A stretch of DNA of 64,000 bases from Falciphora oryzae (Eukaryota; Ascomycota; Sordariomycetes; Magnaporthales; Magnaporthaceae). The notes under the pieces are model-generated. The model ran no database searches. It worked only from the letters and a program-made list of their open reading frames with translations, and was not told the DNA's origin. The stretch is taken from positions 602,663 through 666,662 of the forward strand of contig JNVV01000015.1 of the NCBI GenBank assembly GCA_000733355.1, in the 5' to 3' direction. Positions within the stretch are counted from its first letter, which is position 1. Each line of letters starts with the position of its first letter. Position numbers and translations under genes: made by a program. Shown piece by piece: positions 44,998 through 57,800 of the stretch.

Positions 44998-47424
44998 GGC
45001 CCGTCCACGTACTGCCTTTTGCTGCCCAACAAAAAAGGAAGATAAGAAAAAGAGACGTGTAGACTTGCAGGGTCCAAGAGAGAGGGCGATCGTCACTGCG
45101 CGTCTGTCCCCCGGATTTGTCAAGCCTCGCTTGGGCACCTCCCACTGCCGGCGGCTTTCCTCGTGCATCCGCGCTCAGGGCGGACGGCAAAAGGGACGGG
45201 CTGAAAATCCGGTCATGGGACTTGGACAAGCCGCCCACTCAAACTTGCCCAGCTCTCTCTCCCCTTTCTCAGCCGCCCGCTGATACCCGCTTGCCCGGCA
45301 AATTGCACGGGCGTCTGTTTGATGATGGGCCGCCTACCTTTGCTCCCATGGATCCCTCGCCACCTCGTCCTGTTCGTTCTGGCCGGCCCTGCTTGTCCGT
45401 GTTGTGTGTTTGCTTTCTCCCAAGCACCCACCCCCTTGTAATATCAGGCCTTTCCCGATCAGACGGCCTCCCACACACACACACACACACACACGGACTT
45501 CTTGGGAGCGACGCCAGCCGCGATGATTAGTGATATCGATTTTTGGTTTTGTTTTTCGTTGTCTATCCCTGCGGTCGGAGCCAACTCATCAAATCGAAGC
45601 CTGAAAAGACCTTGGCGGCAATCTAGTGCGTCATTGTCGGTCTGCCTGTTTCCCAGGGGCACAAACACCTAGTGCTACTCGCCGAGCCCATTGATGTCGG
45701 GTCGGCTTTGCAAATACGTCAGATTCGATCTAGGAAGCTGGGACAGGGCGAAAACAAACTTCAAATGGCGACCAAGTAAAGAATGCCGGGCGAGGAAAAC
45801 GTGGTCTGGACGTGGGTACGTTGTTGAATTGTACTTTTACAAGATCTAATAGTAATAAAAGTATTGGGGGAAAAATCAGGGGTATCTCTCTTCTCTCTCC
45901 AGGCCGGAGTCGGGGCCCGAGAAAATCTGGTCCCCGAGGGCCTGCCGAACATCCGCCGATGGCCTCGTGCATCCAAAATGATCGAAGCAGCGCTGTGAAC
46001 AAACGAGAAGGATAAGATGGGAGTTGTGTGTGCGAACGGGGAAAAAGCATTCGATCCCTCCTCTCCCCGCGAAGGGAGAACTGGAGGGAGCCCAAGCGAG
46101 GAGCGAAAAGAAAAGCAGAAATCCAAAAGCCAAACCACAAGTCTATATGCAAAACCCAAAAACAGAGACATTTTTCTTTTCCCAACCTCGCAAGCCCATT
46201 TTTTGAAAACCAATCCCATGTATATCCGGCATATTATATGGGGCTAACACCCCCAGTCGCATCAAGAAATTCAATTCCGTCTTTTTGTAGCCAGAAGGGT
46301 CCACGACGGCCTGGAACTCCTCCGAGGAGCCAAGGGCGGGTGTCGAAAGGATCGTGGCCGGACACGTCGTCGGAAGGAATCGACCGGAGAAATGTTGGGA
46401 TTTTGTTGAGACGTGTCGCCTGTTCTGTTTTTTTTTTGTTCGAATGACCCCCGAAAAATGTGTTTTGGTTGCCGAGAGAAAGCGAGGAACCGACACCGTC
46501 TATAGTTGAACGCCGACGCGAGACCGAAAGGAGAAAAGACAAGAAAAACAGCTGAAAAGGGTGCAGCCGAGAATGGGAGAGAAGCCAAAGCGGAATGTGA
46601 GGACGATGATTATCCCTTCGAATGCTCTGGTTTGAGACCTTCCACGTTTGTCTTCCCCTCGATCTCTAATTGCCACCCTGACGACCTGCTGCTGGGAAGC
46701 AAGGACGGGCTGAGACGGGTGTGTTGGGGTGGGTTGATTGTTGCGTGTGCGTGTTGGCGGCGAGCCAGAAAAATGTATTCTTGAAAAAGACAAGGAAATG
46801 AGAAAAGGAAAAATGCGGGATTAAAACGGGGATAAGGTTGATCTGATATCCGGAATGCCAGCTATCGAGCCAGTCGGAGAGAAAGAAAACCAAAAATTGA
46901 ACAGGCTTGCGCTTGGTGGTGTACAGAAGGTGGGCGGCGCAGTTGCTGGTCGAGTGGACTCGGTTGCAGGCGCGGCCCGAAATTAGAAGGCGTTTTGGTG
47001 TTGTACAGCTGACGGCAGCGTCGTTAAATGATGGTTGACTTGGCGGCCATGGTGGTGTGCGAGTTTTGGGAGGGATCCGCACAGTCGATGTCGGAGGAGG
47101 GAAAAGTATGAAGGGAAGACAAGCCGAGATCGGGTCCACCATGTTGAGGCGGGGTGCGGGTTGAGCGCAGACACACTGGTTTCGTGTCGAAACAGACGGA
47201 CGAAATAAAAAGTGTGTGCGGCCCTTAGGTTTTTCAAATGTGTCGTGTTGTATGCGCGATGTGGTTGGTGGTAGATCGCATGCACACATAACCCCCGCGA
47301 TGCCAGCCGATTTGACCGAACGCACCAAAATAAATCAGCGCGAGGGGTCTCTGCCGACCTTGCCCGCAGGTTTGCGCCGCTGTGGGCGTTTCCGGGACGG
47401 ATGGCCACACATGAGACGCCTTAC
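44998..47424. other. Gene-poor region, part 2
   Basis: No supported gene on either strand. It includes the CA microsatellite and several T-runs. The long minus-strand frame at 46666-47328 is rich in Phe/Pro/Thr from CT-rich DNA and does not look like a protein. Confidence 0.55.
45472..45494. repeat. (CA)n microsatellite, about 11 units
   Basis: A perfect dinucleotide repeat on the plus strand in the gene-poor region. Confidence 0.9.
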
Positions 47425-47519
47425 CTGGGCTTCGGCGGCTGGGGAGGCTTGGGCACGCCCGTGGTGTCGTATGCGCCGCGGCCCATCGGGGTGACGTATT
47501 GTGTGCTGGAGACGGCCAT
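47425..47519 (-). other. Candidate first exon (MAVSSTQYVTPMGRGAYD...)
   Basis: ATG 47519 sits in a good context (CACAATGGCC). The 31 codons that follow have almost only G or C at the third position, and the segment ends at a consensus donor (CCCAG|GTAAGG at 47424). In coding style it matches the real genes of this window better than anything else in the 22-kb region. The protein reads MAVSSTQYVTPMGRGAYD, then TTGVPKPPQPPKPR. I do not recognise it and found no phase-2 continuation downstream, so either the next exon is small or the transcript has long introns. Confidence 0.35.
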
Positions 47520-50500
47520 TGTGGTGAACTGTGGGAGAGAACGGGGCGTCTCTGGGGCAGGGAAGAAGCCTAGGGTGGAGAGAGAAGAGTTTTGTGTAAG
47601 TCCCATGGTTGCTCGTTGTTTCCAGGAGTGGTGCTGTGTGGTGCTGGTGATGATGGGGGAACCAGAACCCCAGATATCAAAACGTGACGGCGCTATGGCG
47701 GTCTTATATCCATCCACCGTCTGCGGTGATGGGACCGGTGTGCAAGTCAACGCCAAAAAGGTATCGTTGGGCAAAAATAAGACCAAAGCGAGGAGGGCAT
47801 GGCGGTGGCAGGGGTTGCGGCAGGCCGACAGCAAATCCGCTGTTCGACCTGGGCTGGAAGCAGCGGCCCACGTCTGGTTGGGCAGGATTTCTGACTCACC
47901 AAAAGAAACGAGGGTTTGCTTTTTTCCCTTTAAGCACTCGAGGACCGCTGGGATTGGCAGGGGAGGGAGTGCGAGGCGGTGTTGCTGCAGCACGCGGGGG
48001 ACGGAGGGGACCGAAAAAGTCTTGGTTGTTGTGTTGTCAGACCCTCTCCCGTTTCTGGCTTCCGGCGACCTTGGTTTTTGCGGCAGGTACGGAGTCGACG
48101 ACGGTAAACCCCAGCGCAGCTGAAAACACTCTAGGCGGCACCGAAAACGCGGGTGAGATGGAGCAAAGCCCGCAAGAGGTCTGTCTCTCTTCACAGCCTC
48201 CCAGCCCTACGTGATGCTGATGCTCCCCTTTGTCGACGAGAGTTCGGGGTCGATCGTTGCGGTCGAATACCTTGACTCGGCTGGCGTTATCTTCGAATGG
48301 CGGTCGGGGACTGCTGCGCTGTCAGGAACACTCTGCAGGAGGTCGCAGGGAAGGTTGCAGCTCGAGGTGTGGATCTAGCTGGAAAAATGATGTCGGCCTA
48401 GGCGAGGGTGTCGTTGTTGGTACAAGCGAAGGTGGGTGACGGGCTGACGTTGGCGTGGCTGCCGGGTGCAGCGACTGTTAAACTCGGGAAGTTTGCACTT
48501 CGGTGGTCTAATATTGTACACTGCGACAGGAAAGGACGCAAAGAGACAGGAGAAGATGGTATTAGGAGGAGATAACCTCTAAAAGTTGTGTGAAGACGGC
48601 AGGACGGAAGAGGGAGGGAAAGTTAAGGGGTGTGTCCGTGTCTTATATGAATCAACCGACTGGGGAATTATTTTTTTTTCTCTTTTGGCTGCCGGACCCC
48701 TTCGTTTGGCGTGGCGCGCCGCACACACGCACACACGCACACACGCACACAGAGCACAGCACACACACTCTCTCATCGCCCAGACGGGCTGCCCACCTCC
48801 CCTTTCCATTACTGGCGTCAAGGTTGCTAAGAGCTGGGCCCCCGGTCGGCCTGGTCTCTCCCAATTCACATCCATGTCGGGGGTGGCCCGCTAGAAGGAG
48901 CCGAATGTGTGTGCTGCTTGGCTTCCTGGACGACGGCTGTACCTGACCTGAAAGGACGGGGCCACAACTGGAGCGGGCCCCCTGTTGCGCGTACCTGAAC
49001 CTAGCCTTTTTTTTTTTTTTTTCCTCTGTCCCACCGGGCATGCACCCTGGGTGATCCGAACAGTACCGGGGTGTACGGTACACCTGGGTGGTGGGTGTCT
49101 CTGGCCACGCCCCCTCATGGGGGTGTCCCAAAACCCTCGCTCCTCTTGTCAAATTTAGGCCCCAGGACCTGGGGGAGACACGCCAGGGCGCGGCCCAGCG
49201 TCGCTCTGGTGCTGGCCGACTCGTGACTAGCCCCGTTTGGGCAGTGGGTGGGGCGGTAGAGCATTCGCGGGCAGGGTCCGGGAGAGATGGAGCTAGCGCG
49301 AACACGCTCAGTTTAATTTTCTGGCCCAGTCCCCTTGTCCCTTCCTCCCTTTTGGCCTGCCCGCCCATCCAACCCGCTCCACCAGGGCCCTGTTTTGGAA
49401 GCCCTGCTCGAAGTTTGCCAGAAGGCGCGGAAGTCTTCAGTCGCCAGGGGGGTGTGGTGTTGCCCGCCAGCGGTGCGGTGGAGATCGCCCTCCCATCCAT
49501 CAAATTTGTCCAGACGAGCGAGCCGTCCTTTCGGCTGATGAGGCCGTCGGCCAGTCCACCGTGTCCAACAAACACGGAAATTTCTGCATTAATTTATCCT
49601 CTTTATTCGTTTATGACCTGCCGATTTCCTGGGGTGCGCACGACTAGCGACAGTCCAGCACGGGGAATGCTCCGTCGGCGCGGCCAGCGGGCTGCTTCCG
49701 CGCGGCCATTCACCTTCGATTGCACGCACGGCACAGCCAAGCTCTGTCCCCGGTGCCGCCTCTCCTGTCCTATTCGCCCAGGCCGGTGTTTCGCCTCCTC
49801 CAACGGAGCAAATGTCCAGCCTCGGCTAAGACCGTCCATATTCCAATCGGAGAGCTACACTGGCCTCGCGTGTGACGTTCTGATGTTCCGCAGCTTGTTT
49901 TCTTGCTCATCTCCTTCCTTTTTGTTCTTGCTTATTTTCTCGTCTACTTGGTGTCATGTTTGCTTCTGCCTCCCTCTCCCAGCCCGATGTGAACGACTCT
50001 GCTTCGTGGCGCACTCGGCTGTGCCCCCTAGTCTCGGCTCAATGTTGAGTACCGACAGCCTATCCCTAGCCCCAGGTCGCTCACGTTCCGACCGTGGCCC
50101 CCCCGATTTACGACCCAGCAGGGCGCCATGTTCGCGCCTTCTCCGTGCCTCCTGCTCGTTTCTGCTTCGGATTTTCCTGGACCCATTCACCCCATGGTTA
50201 CCAGCTGCCCGGAAAGACAGGCATTCGTGCCGCAGGTCACATTATCGCAGAAAATAGCAGGCAGGGACTATAATAATAAGAAACCTAGCCTAGTCGCAAA
50301 ACGAAGAAAATCTTTCCATTTCCTTCCGTCTCATCAAAGGCGGGCCTGAAAGTCACGCCGGCATGGACCAGGGCGCCGCGGAAGGCTTGTTTGATAAGGA
50401 CGGCAGACCTTCCGGCAGAAATGTGGGAAGGGTGCTCCTGGGACGAGGGAAACGAACTTCATGGGATAAAAGAAAAGAGGAGCAAGATAAAAGAGAGTTC

Positions 50501-51238
50501 AAGAAAAAAAAAAAAAAAAGATATGCCAGAATAAGGAAGGAAGAACAGGAGCAAAAGGATGGTCCGACCACGGGGCGTGCGTTGCTATTCAAAGATGCTA
50601 GTGTTCGGTGTAACGCCGAAAATGAGAATCGTCCCCCCAGCCAGAACGAAAAAGGGGCGCCGCCGAGCTAGCAGGCACCCTTAGTTAATCCCCTAGATAG
50701 TGAGGCTGGGGATGCACAAGCAAACGCCGCATCTTGCATCTTCTCGGGAGACGAAAACCGCAGATCCGACAATACCGTATTCTCGGGTTTGCCAGGCAAG
50801 GAGGCTGTGGGAAAAGGAATTGAAATGACACGGCTAGCGCGGGAGCTGCATATCGCTGTTGCCTTGATCGAACGACCATGCCATCACTGACGGCACATCA
50901 CCCCGATTACCTAACGCAGACGGAACAGGGCAGGACATGGGGAGGCGGACACACAGTCAGACAGGACGTCCTTGTACATGCAAAGTCATACCACACCTCA
51001 GAACAAGCGAGCCCAGGAGGCCGGAAGCCACTAGGCCAGAAGGGCGTCGGACGGCCTGGACGATTTTCGTTCGGCCGCTTACCACCCGCAAGCCACCACC
51101 CGCTTCTCTGGAACGATGGAAGGGGTGGTCGCTTGGCTCAAAAAAGGGGGCGTGCGTCATGTGCTCCCTGCCTGCAGTCTAACCACAAAGAAGAGTCGCG
51201 GATAGCGGGAAAAAGAAAATGTTGGGTTGGCAATCCAG
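47520..51238. other. Gene-poor region, part 3
   Basis: No supported gene. It holds an ACACGC-type minisatellite at 48721-48752, a T16 run at 49007-49022 and an A-run near 50503. The 389-codon open frame at 49088-50257 (plus) starts without an ATG near its beginning and is rich in Pro, Ser, Arg and Cys, as expected of chance reading of GC-rich DNA. Confidence 0.55.
48721..48752. repeat. CACACACG-type minisatellite
   Basis: Tandem units of the form CACACACG, about four copies, followed by a further CA-rich stretch. Confidence 0.8.
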
Positions 51239-51847
51239 NNNNNNNNNNNNNNNNNNNNNNNNNNNNNNNNNNNNNNNNNNNNNNNNNNNNNNNNNNNNNN
51301 NNNNNNNNNNNNNNNNNNNNNNNNNNNNNNNNNNNNNNNNNNNNNNNNNNNNNNNNNNNNNNNNNNNNNNNNNNNNNNNNNNNNNNNNNNNNNNNNNNNN
51401 NNNNNNNNNNNNNNNNNNNNNNNNNNNNNNNNNNNNNNNNNNNNNNNNNNNNNNNNNNNNNNNNNNNNNNNNNNNNNNNNNNNNNNNNNNNNNNNNNNNN
51501 NNNNNNNNNNNNNNNNNNNNNNNNNNNNNNNNNNNNNNNNNNNNNNNNNNNNNNNNNNNNNNNNNNNNNNNNNNNNNNNNNNNNNNNNNNNNNNNNNNNN
51601 NNNNNNNNNNNNNNNNNNNNNNNNNNNNNNNNNNNNNNNNNNNNNNNNNNNNNNNNNNNNNNNNNNNNNNNNNNNNNNNNNNNNNNNNNNNNNNNNNNNN
51701 NNNNNNNNNNNNNNNNNNNNNNNNNNNNNNNNNNNNNNNNNNNNNNNNNNNNNNNNNNNNNNNNNNNNNNNNNNNNNNNNNNNNNNNNNNNNNNNNNNNN
51801 NNNNNNNNNNNNNNNNNNNNNNNNNNNNNNNNNNNNNNNNNNNNNNN
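51239..51847. other. Assembly gap (609 N)
   Basis: A run of N in the middle of the gene-poor region. Its content is unknown, and a repeat or part of a gene may be missing. Confidence 0.99.
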
Positions 51848-54800
51848 ATGGTGACAGGCACCACACGCGAGGCAGCGAGGATGTTCCCGAAAGTGGATAT
51901 TTTGTAACATGTGGCTCGTTCGGGACGCTGCCGTAAGATGGTACCAGGCGCAGGGAAAGTTGGCCGAGATGGACGGACAAGAAGGGAACGGAGATTGCAT
52001 GGTTTTGGAAAATCATCTCGGGCGGGGCGGGAAGGAATCGCGGCGCGTGTATGTACTGTACGATGCGTTTGTGTGTGTGAGAGAAAAAGAGAGAGGGAAG
52101 GGAATTCAAGGTGTGTGTGGAGACAAAAAAAAAAAAATACGGCGCAGATTCGAGCACGTAAGTTGTACCGGTACGGTTCCATCGTCCGTCTTGGTGGTCA
52201 CCGAGGAGAGGGCAGCAATCGTGTGTGGATACCCGGCGATGCGGGAATGGCCCGAATGGGACCCGGCTGGTATGGGGATGGTGAGACGGGTGAATGGGCT
52301 GCGATGGGCTGTGATGGTGACTGCGGTGACCACCACCAGACATTCAGCAGATTTTTGCTGCGATAGAGGATAAAAAGAAAATGGTACATGTTGTCCTGTA
52401 CCACAAGCGAACCGAGACCTGCTGATACCGGGACGTGGCGTGGCCCTAGGCGTGGAGGCACGGCGTGGGATGTCAGCATCCAAAAGAGAAAAATATCTCA
52501 CCCCTCCCTCCTTCAGTCTCGTCGGCGCGGCGGTACTATCTGGTACTGTACCTCTGTGTTGCCCCCTCCCCCACCCACCCACGCGCGCGCGCCCTACATC
52601 AATCTGCGTATCTCGGTCGTGACGGAGATGGGTGCTGCAGGCGACGAGATGCCATGCCATGCGGTTGTGTAATGGGGAGCAGCAGCAGCGAGGGAGGGTG
52701 GTAGCGCTCGTGGTTGTGTCGTGTTGCAGTCTGATGTCCATCCCTGATGTGCCGAGAAGAAGAAGAAGAGGGAAAGAAACACATCTATTCTTAGAAGATG
52801 CAGGATTGCCGCCGCGGCGCGCCGTCGAACACGTTCGTTCCGGGGATACATTCGATCTCTGTTTTCGTCCATGCTCCGTGTCCCACCACCCTTTCCCTGC
52901 CCTGCCTTACCGTAAACACCACACGCTTATACTAAGGCCGACTACCCTGCATATTCGGCGCGCGACCGACCTGCATTGCATGACGAGGGGGGAGGACACC
53001 AGCCGAAAAAGGGCCAGGAAGAAAACCAGATCGGTGGTTCCGTGAGGGCTGCTGTGGAGGGAGGGGCGGGAGAGCGACAAGAGCTGAAAACGAAAATCAG
53101 ATTTGCGGCGATGCACTGCATATCGCTGCGCTGCGGCCAGGGAAGAAAAAATGAACCCGAGGAGCCAGCAGCCCGAGCGCAGGAATCGCAGATCACCAAT
53201 AAATCCTCCGGTCATCTGTCGCGTCCCCCGAGATGGGGAGCTCGCAGTCGTGCAACCCGGGGACAGCAGCTGCGGCCGACCGAAGCGACGGCGCAAGGAC
53301 CCGCTCCGCACTCCGCTCTTGCTGTTGGTGGCCGCCGACGGGAATTGTCATCCATCAAAAATCCCATCAACATCGGCATCCCGTCATCCGCCGCGCCCTC
53401 CTTGTTTGTGAATTACGAGATTTTTTTTTTTTTCACCCCGGTCTGCTACACGGGCCAATTTCATGTTGCTTGTCGTTCCAGGCAGAAGTGTAATTGCGGC
53501 ATGCCAATCAGCCCGCGCCTTATTTTCGATTATTCTCTCTCTTGTGACTCTTTGATACAACCCCTCTCGACGATACCCGTTGCCAACCTTTCCCTCCATG
53601 CGCGTCTGAGCTGGCCGACTGGCTGGCAGGGCCAGCTGGCTATGCCTAATCACGATGCAAGATGAGGCGCGCGCCCTGCAATCAAAATCATGACGCAGCT
53701 CGCTTTCATTGCTTCTGGTTGGGCTTCACTTTTCAACCGCATGCATAAGCAGGTTTTCCGTCCCCTCCCATCGTCCCTCCCCTCCATTTTCGAGGGACCT
53801 CGCACTCCCTGCTGTGCTTCCCACCACAGGAAACCCCAGCACCCGAGCGGTTGGGAACGTCTCGTGTTGCCCCCGACACGTGCCATACCCCAAACTCGCG
53901 ACCTCTCCAATAGCGTGCTGTATCCCCGGAGCCACGGGATGGCGAAGGACAACCAAGTTTCTTCTCGAGTGTAGCTATCTTTGGGCTCCTCTGCAGTAGG
54001 ATCGGGGGATCTAAGTGGGCTGGCCTACCCGCGTCCGCCCACCCCCTCCTCCATCTGCGCGTGTATAACGTGGTATCGACCTAGGTCGGCCAGGTCGGCG
54101 GCCGCCCTGCTTCCTGTCCACCTTTCCTCCGCTTAGACAAAAACATGTGGCGACGACGGGCGCGTGGAAAAGCGATGCGGATCGACATGATACCCGAGGC
54201 GTCGTTGCACCGCACGCCCTCGGTCGCCTTGGGAGGCGACGCAACCGCACGACCAAGAGGATGATAGAATACCACAGATACCCAAGGTAGGCTGACGACA
54301 AGCCATCATAGCCCGTGACGGCTGGGCTGGGCTGGGCTGGCTCATCCGGCACACTCACCCGGCCTCACCAGCTCACCCGGCCCAACCCAACCAATCGAGG
54401 CACTTCCGCACACCCTGCTCTGCCACCCCGGAGTCACACTTCATGCATTATTTTCCGCGCTCCTCGCGCATTTCCCGCCTGCCACCCCGGCTTTTCAACG
54501 GGTCGGGGGTTCGTTTTCAATCGGGGTGGTGGAAATGGGCAGCAACGGTTGGTGGCTTCGAAGCCTGGGGTCACCTCCCCCCATCCCCACCGTGCCATGC
54601 CACGTCGGGCTCAAGTCAGTCTGATGTGCTGTCATACGTAAGGTACGTTGCCAGCGCCAGCCTTCCCCCGGAATGAGCGCACCACAGCTGAAGAAAGTAA
54701 AAAAAAAAAAAAAAAAATACAGGCCCAGTGTGGCTGTGCAGCGAAAATACAATGCCTCACCCGCCGACGAATGCCAATTCTGGGGCGACAAAGGCGGTTT

Positions 54801-57800
54801 GTTGTTGGCGCGGCCTCCTCCGGTGTCAGCGTGCGACGTTTTCTCCCACATCATTCTCTCGCCTTGCGAATGCCCAATTCGCCCAACTTCATGACTGCCC
54901 GGCCGTTTCGGCGGAAATGACATTGTGGCTGATGATGCTTCAGCCAAGCTGTGGGTCCTCCTGGGCGAAGCCCGACGTGGTCGCCACGCCAGACTGGACG
55001 TTGGAAATAGATGGTCGTGACAATGAAGGCTGTAAAAATGTGACTGCCAATCAAAAAACCAAAGCAAAAAAAAAAAAAAAATCTCAGAAAAAAAACAGAG
55101 TCGAGACTAAAGAAAAAAACAAGTGCTGGTTTCAGGCACCAGCGATCAACTATGGCCACAACAGGCTAGGCTAACCAGCGCAAAGCAAGTTCTCCTCATC
55201 TGGGACAAAAAAGAACGAGGCGTTTCTCTTAGCGCCCGACAGGAAAGGAAGCCGGTCGCCGGGCCTTTCTCAGTGCAGCACTGGTGTGCCCGAGCTAGAC
55301 AAGGAACAAGACACTCCGGGACGGCGCCGTCGTTCCGGCTGGTGGGAGATTACGATGCGTTATTCGATTCTAGCTTTTCTCTCTCTCTCTTTCTCTTTTC
55401 TTTTTCTCTGCCTGTCTATTCCCTCAACCCCTGCGTCCGTCCAGTCATTCAAACCAACCAACCCCTTTCCGTCCCCCAAAGACCGTGGCATTTCCAGCGA
55501 GTCGATTTCCGAGCTCGGTATGGTACGCATTATTAGAGTTCATGACTCTTCGTCCCCCTCTCGTAGACCCAGTGGAGCGGGCTTGGTTCGTCGTCATCCA
55601 ACCAGACAACACACGAAATGCAAGGCGCGCGTCGCCTCGCCTTATTCGCACTTTGGTAGGGGGGGGGGCGCTGGCCGCAATATGGCAATGGAAAGCTCCG
55701 CTTCCCACCCGCAATGCGGTCAAATTGGGTTTTGCCCTGACCGACACGGCGCCTAACCGTGTTCTTACTTGGCCATCGGTATTCCCCGTTGTCCGAGCGT
55801 CCCTATAAAGCAAGGCTGGACCGGCGAGGCCGCCGACCGGTGGATGTGGGATGAATGAGTAAGGTAAGATATTGTGTTTCCGCTTTCTTTTTTTTTCTTT
55901 TTTTTTTTTGTGGCGAGGCGCAATGCGCTACACCGGGGGGAAGGAGGTCCATGGATGCAGAAGAATGGCTGAAGGTGGCACGGCCGGCCACCGGGCGTGA
56001 CGAGAACCGAAGTTTTTCCAGCAGAGGGCGACATACTTGTCATAAACAAACACCGATGGTGCGGCCCGTCCGGATGGCTCTGTTCCGTGGCTGGCCAATC
56101 CTGTGTGCGGGAACCACGGCTCGCGTGCAGGATCATGAGGAATGCGTTTTGTGTATGTGAGATGTGTGCGCAGGATGGGGATGTATTTTGTGCAGCATCA
56201 ATCCCGTCATCATCGGTCTAGCAGGCGGCAAATTTGAGTGTGACAGGAAGCGCACGCCCCAGAAAAGGCCTATCTTGACCCTCGGCTGCCTTGATTTATT
56301 TGGTTCGCGGTCGGCTGTGCGCCGTTGCGCTTACAGTCGCTCCCGAGACATTGGCAACTCAACACCGCAGATGTCAAGCCTTGGCAGCCAGCCCTTTCGC
56401 CAAAGAAACCGTTCGTCGGCTCCTACGTGCCTAAGGTCGATAAGCATGTCTCCCGGGGTGCGGTCCGGCGCAGGAAGAAACAAAAACATCAACAAAAACA
56501 CCAACAAAAACACCGTGGGTGGATGCATTTCCATGTTCCAACGGCCAAGGTGTCGTGGCGTGCATCTTTTTTTTTGTCCAACCCTCAATTCCGTTCCTTC
56601 TGGTAGATCCCCTTGCCTTGCCACAGAGAGAGCTCCGCCCAAATGGGGCAACTTCATGGCATGGAATTGCCCGCCACCCCATTTCGAGCGGATGCTCCCT
56701 CTGACAGCCAAATCGAAGGCTTCTGGAAGAACTAAAGAGCGAAGAAGTGGAGACGGGAAAGAGACAATCTCCATCGTTTCTGTCACTGGACCGAGAACTT
56801 CCCAGTCTGGCTCTCACTGGAGCTCCATTGGGAAGGCAGACAAGGGGGAGGGCGCTCCGCTGGCATGCATGCTCCCCACCCGAGTGCGCTGAAACATGGT
56901 GCAGGGCTTCCTTGTCAATCGGCCAACCCATGAACGCGAAATTTCAATTGTTTCTTTTCTTTTTTCGTTCTTTTTTTGTTGTCAATATATTTCATTATTC
57001 TTATTGTTATTATTTTATCCTCCCTCCATGGGTAAAGCCTCCAATTTGGGAAACGTCAACCCGGAGGATTGCCAACGTTAAAAGCGCACATCGATGGTGG
57101 GAAATCGCCGATCGACAGTCTTTTTGACGCGCTAGAAGATGCGCTAAGCGAATAAACTTTTCACCTTCATCAAGCCCCCTCGTATGTAAAACCTACAAAA
57201 GAGAAAAAACGAGGCGCGCGCCGTCGGGTAGGTGGCGGGAACCTTGTTAGATAGGGCAGCAGGCGTTTCTGGCGTGAGCTGGTGCCTGTGAACTGGTGTG
57301 AATTGCCGGGGTTACAGGGGCGGCGCATGGCAATAAAACGCCCGCGTCCGTTCCTGCAGTAGCGCGCCGCCACAGCAGGGCCCTAATCCTTGCAGAGCAC
57401 GCCGGGCGCACTCCCCTGGTCTGTCGGTTTTTTCTTCTTTTCTTTTCTTTTTATCTAGTTCCTTTTTTTTTTAGTTTCCACGTCGCACGGCAGAGTCTCC
57501 CTATCCGTCCAAACAGATCAGACAAAGACAGGGCAAGGGGAAGCTAGATGCTGAAAATAGAGATGTTAGAGGCACGACTCACGAGCCCAGCTCCGGTTGC
57601 GCTCCGCCGAGGAGACAGCAGTCTCGCCTTCACCGGGGGGCTGCCTCTCCAAGGCATATTTGCCTGGCTGGTCCTGGGCTGGGTGGCATGGCTGGAACCA
57701 TAAACAAACCCCCCTCCTTCAAAACGCACCTACCCCCTTGTGAAACCCTGATTCTCCAAAGCTGTGAGAGATCGGGGACAAGGTAGGCAAGGCAAGGCGG

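Noticed and set aside
45472..45494. CA repeat considered as part of a CRISPR or telomere-like array
   Set aside because: It is a simple dinucleotide microsatellite without spacers, and CRISPR arrays are not expected in a fungal nuclear genome.
47020..47519. Similarity of the DTTGxxxPP..KPR peptide to the segment before the APSES domain of StuA/Asm-1
   Set aside because: The following APSES DNA-binding exon is absent from every frame downstream, so the resemblance is too short to use.
47421..48194. 257-codon minus-strand open frame
   Set aside because: Only its last about 32 codons (47425-47519) have coding-type third positions; the part upstream looks like leader or intron sequence. The end is listed as a candidate exon instead.
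49088..50257. 389-codon open frame, the longest in the gene-poor region
   Set aside because: Composition (Pro, Ser, Arg, Cys) follows the base bias. It has no domain, signal peptide or codon preference like that of the real genes.
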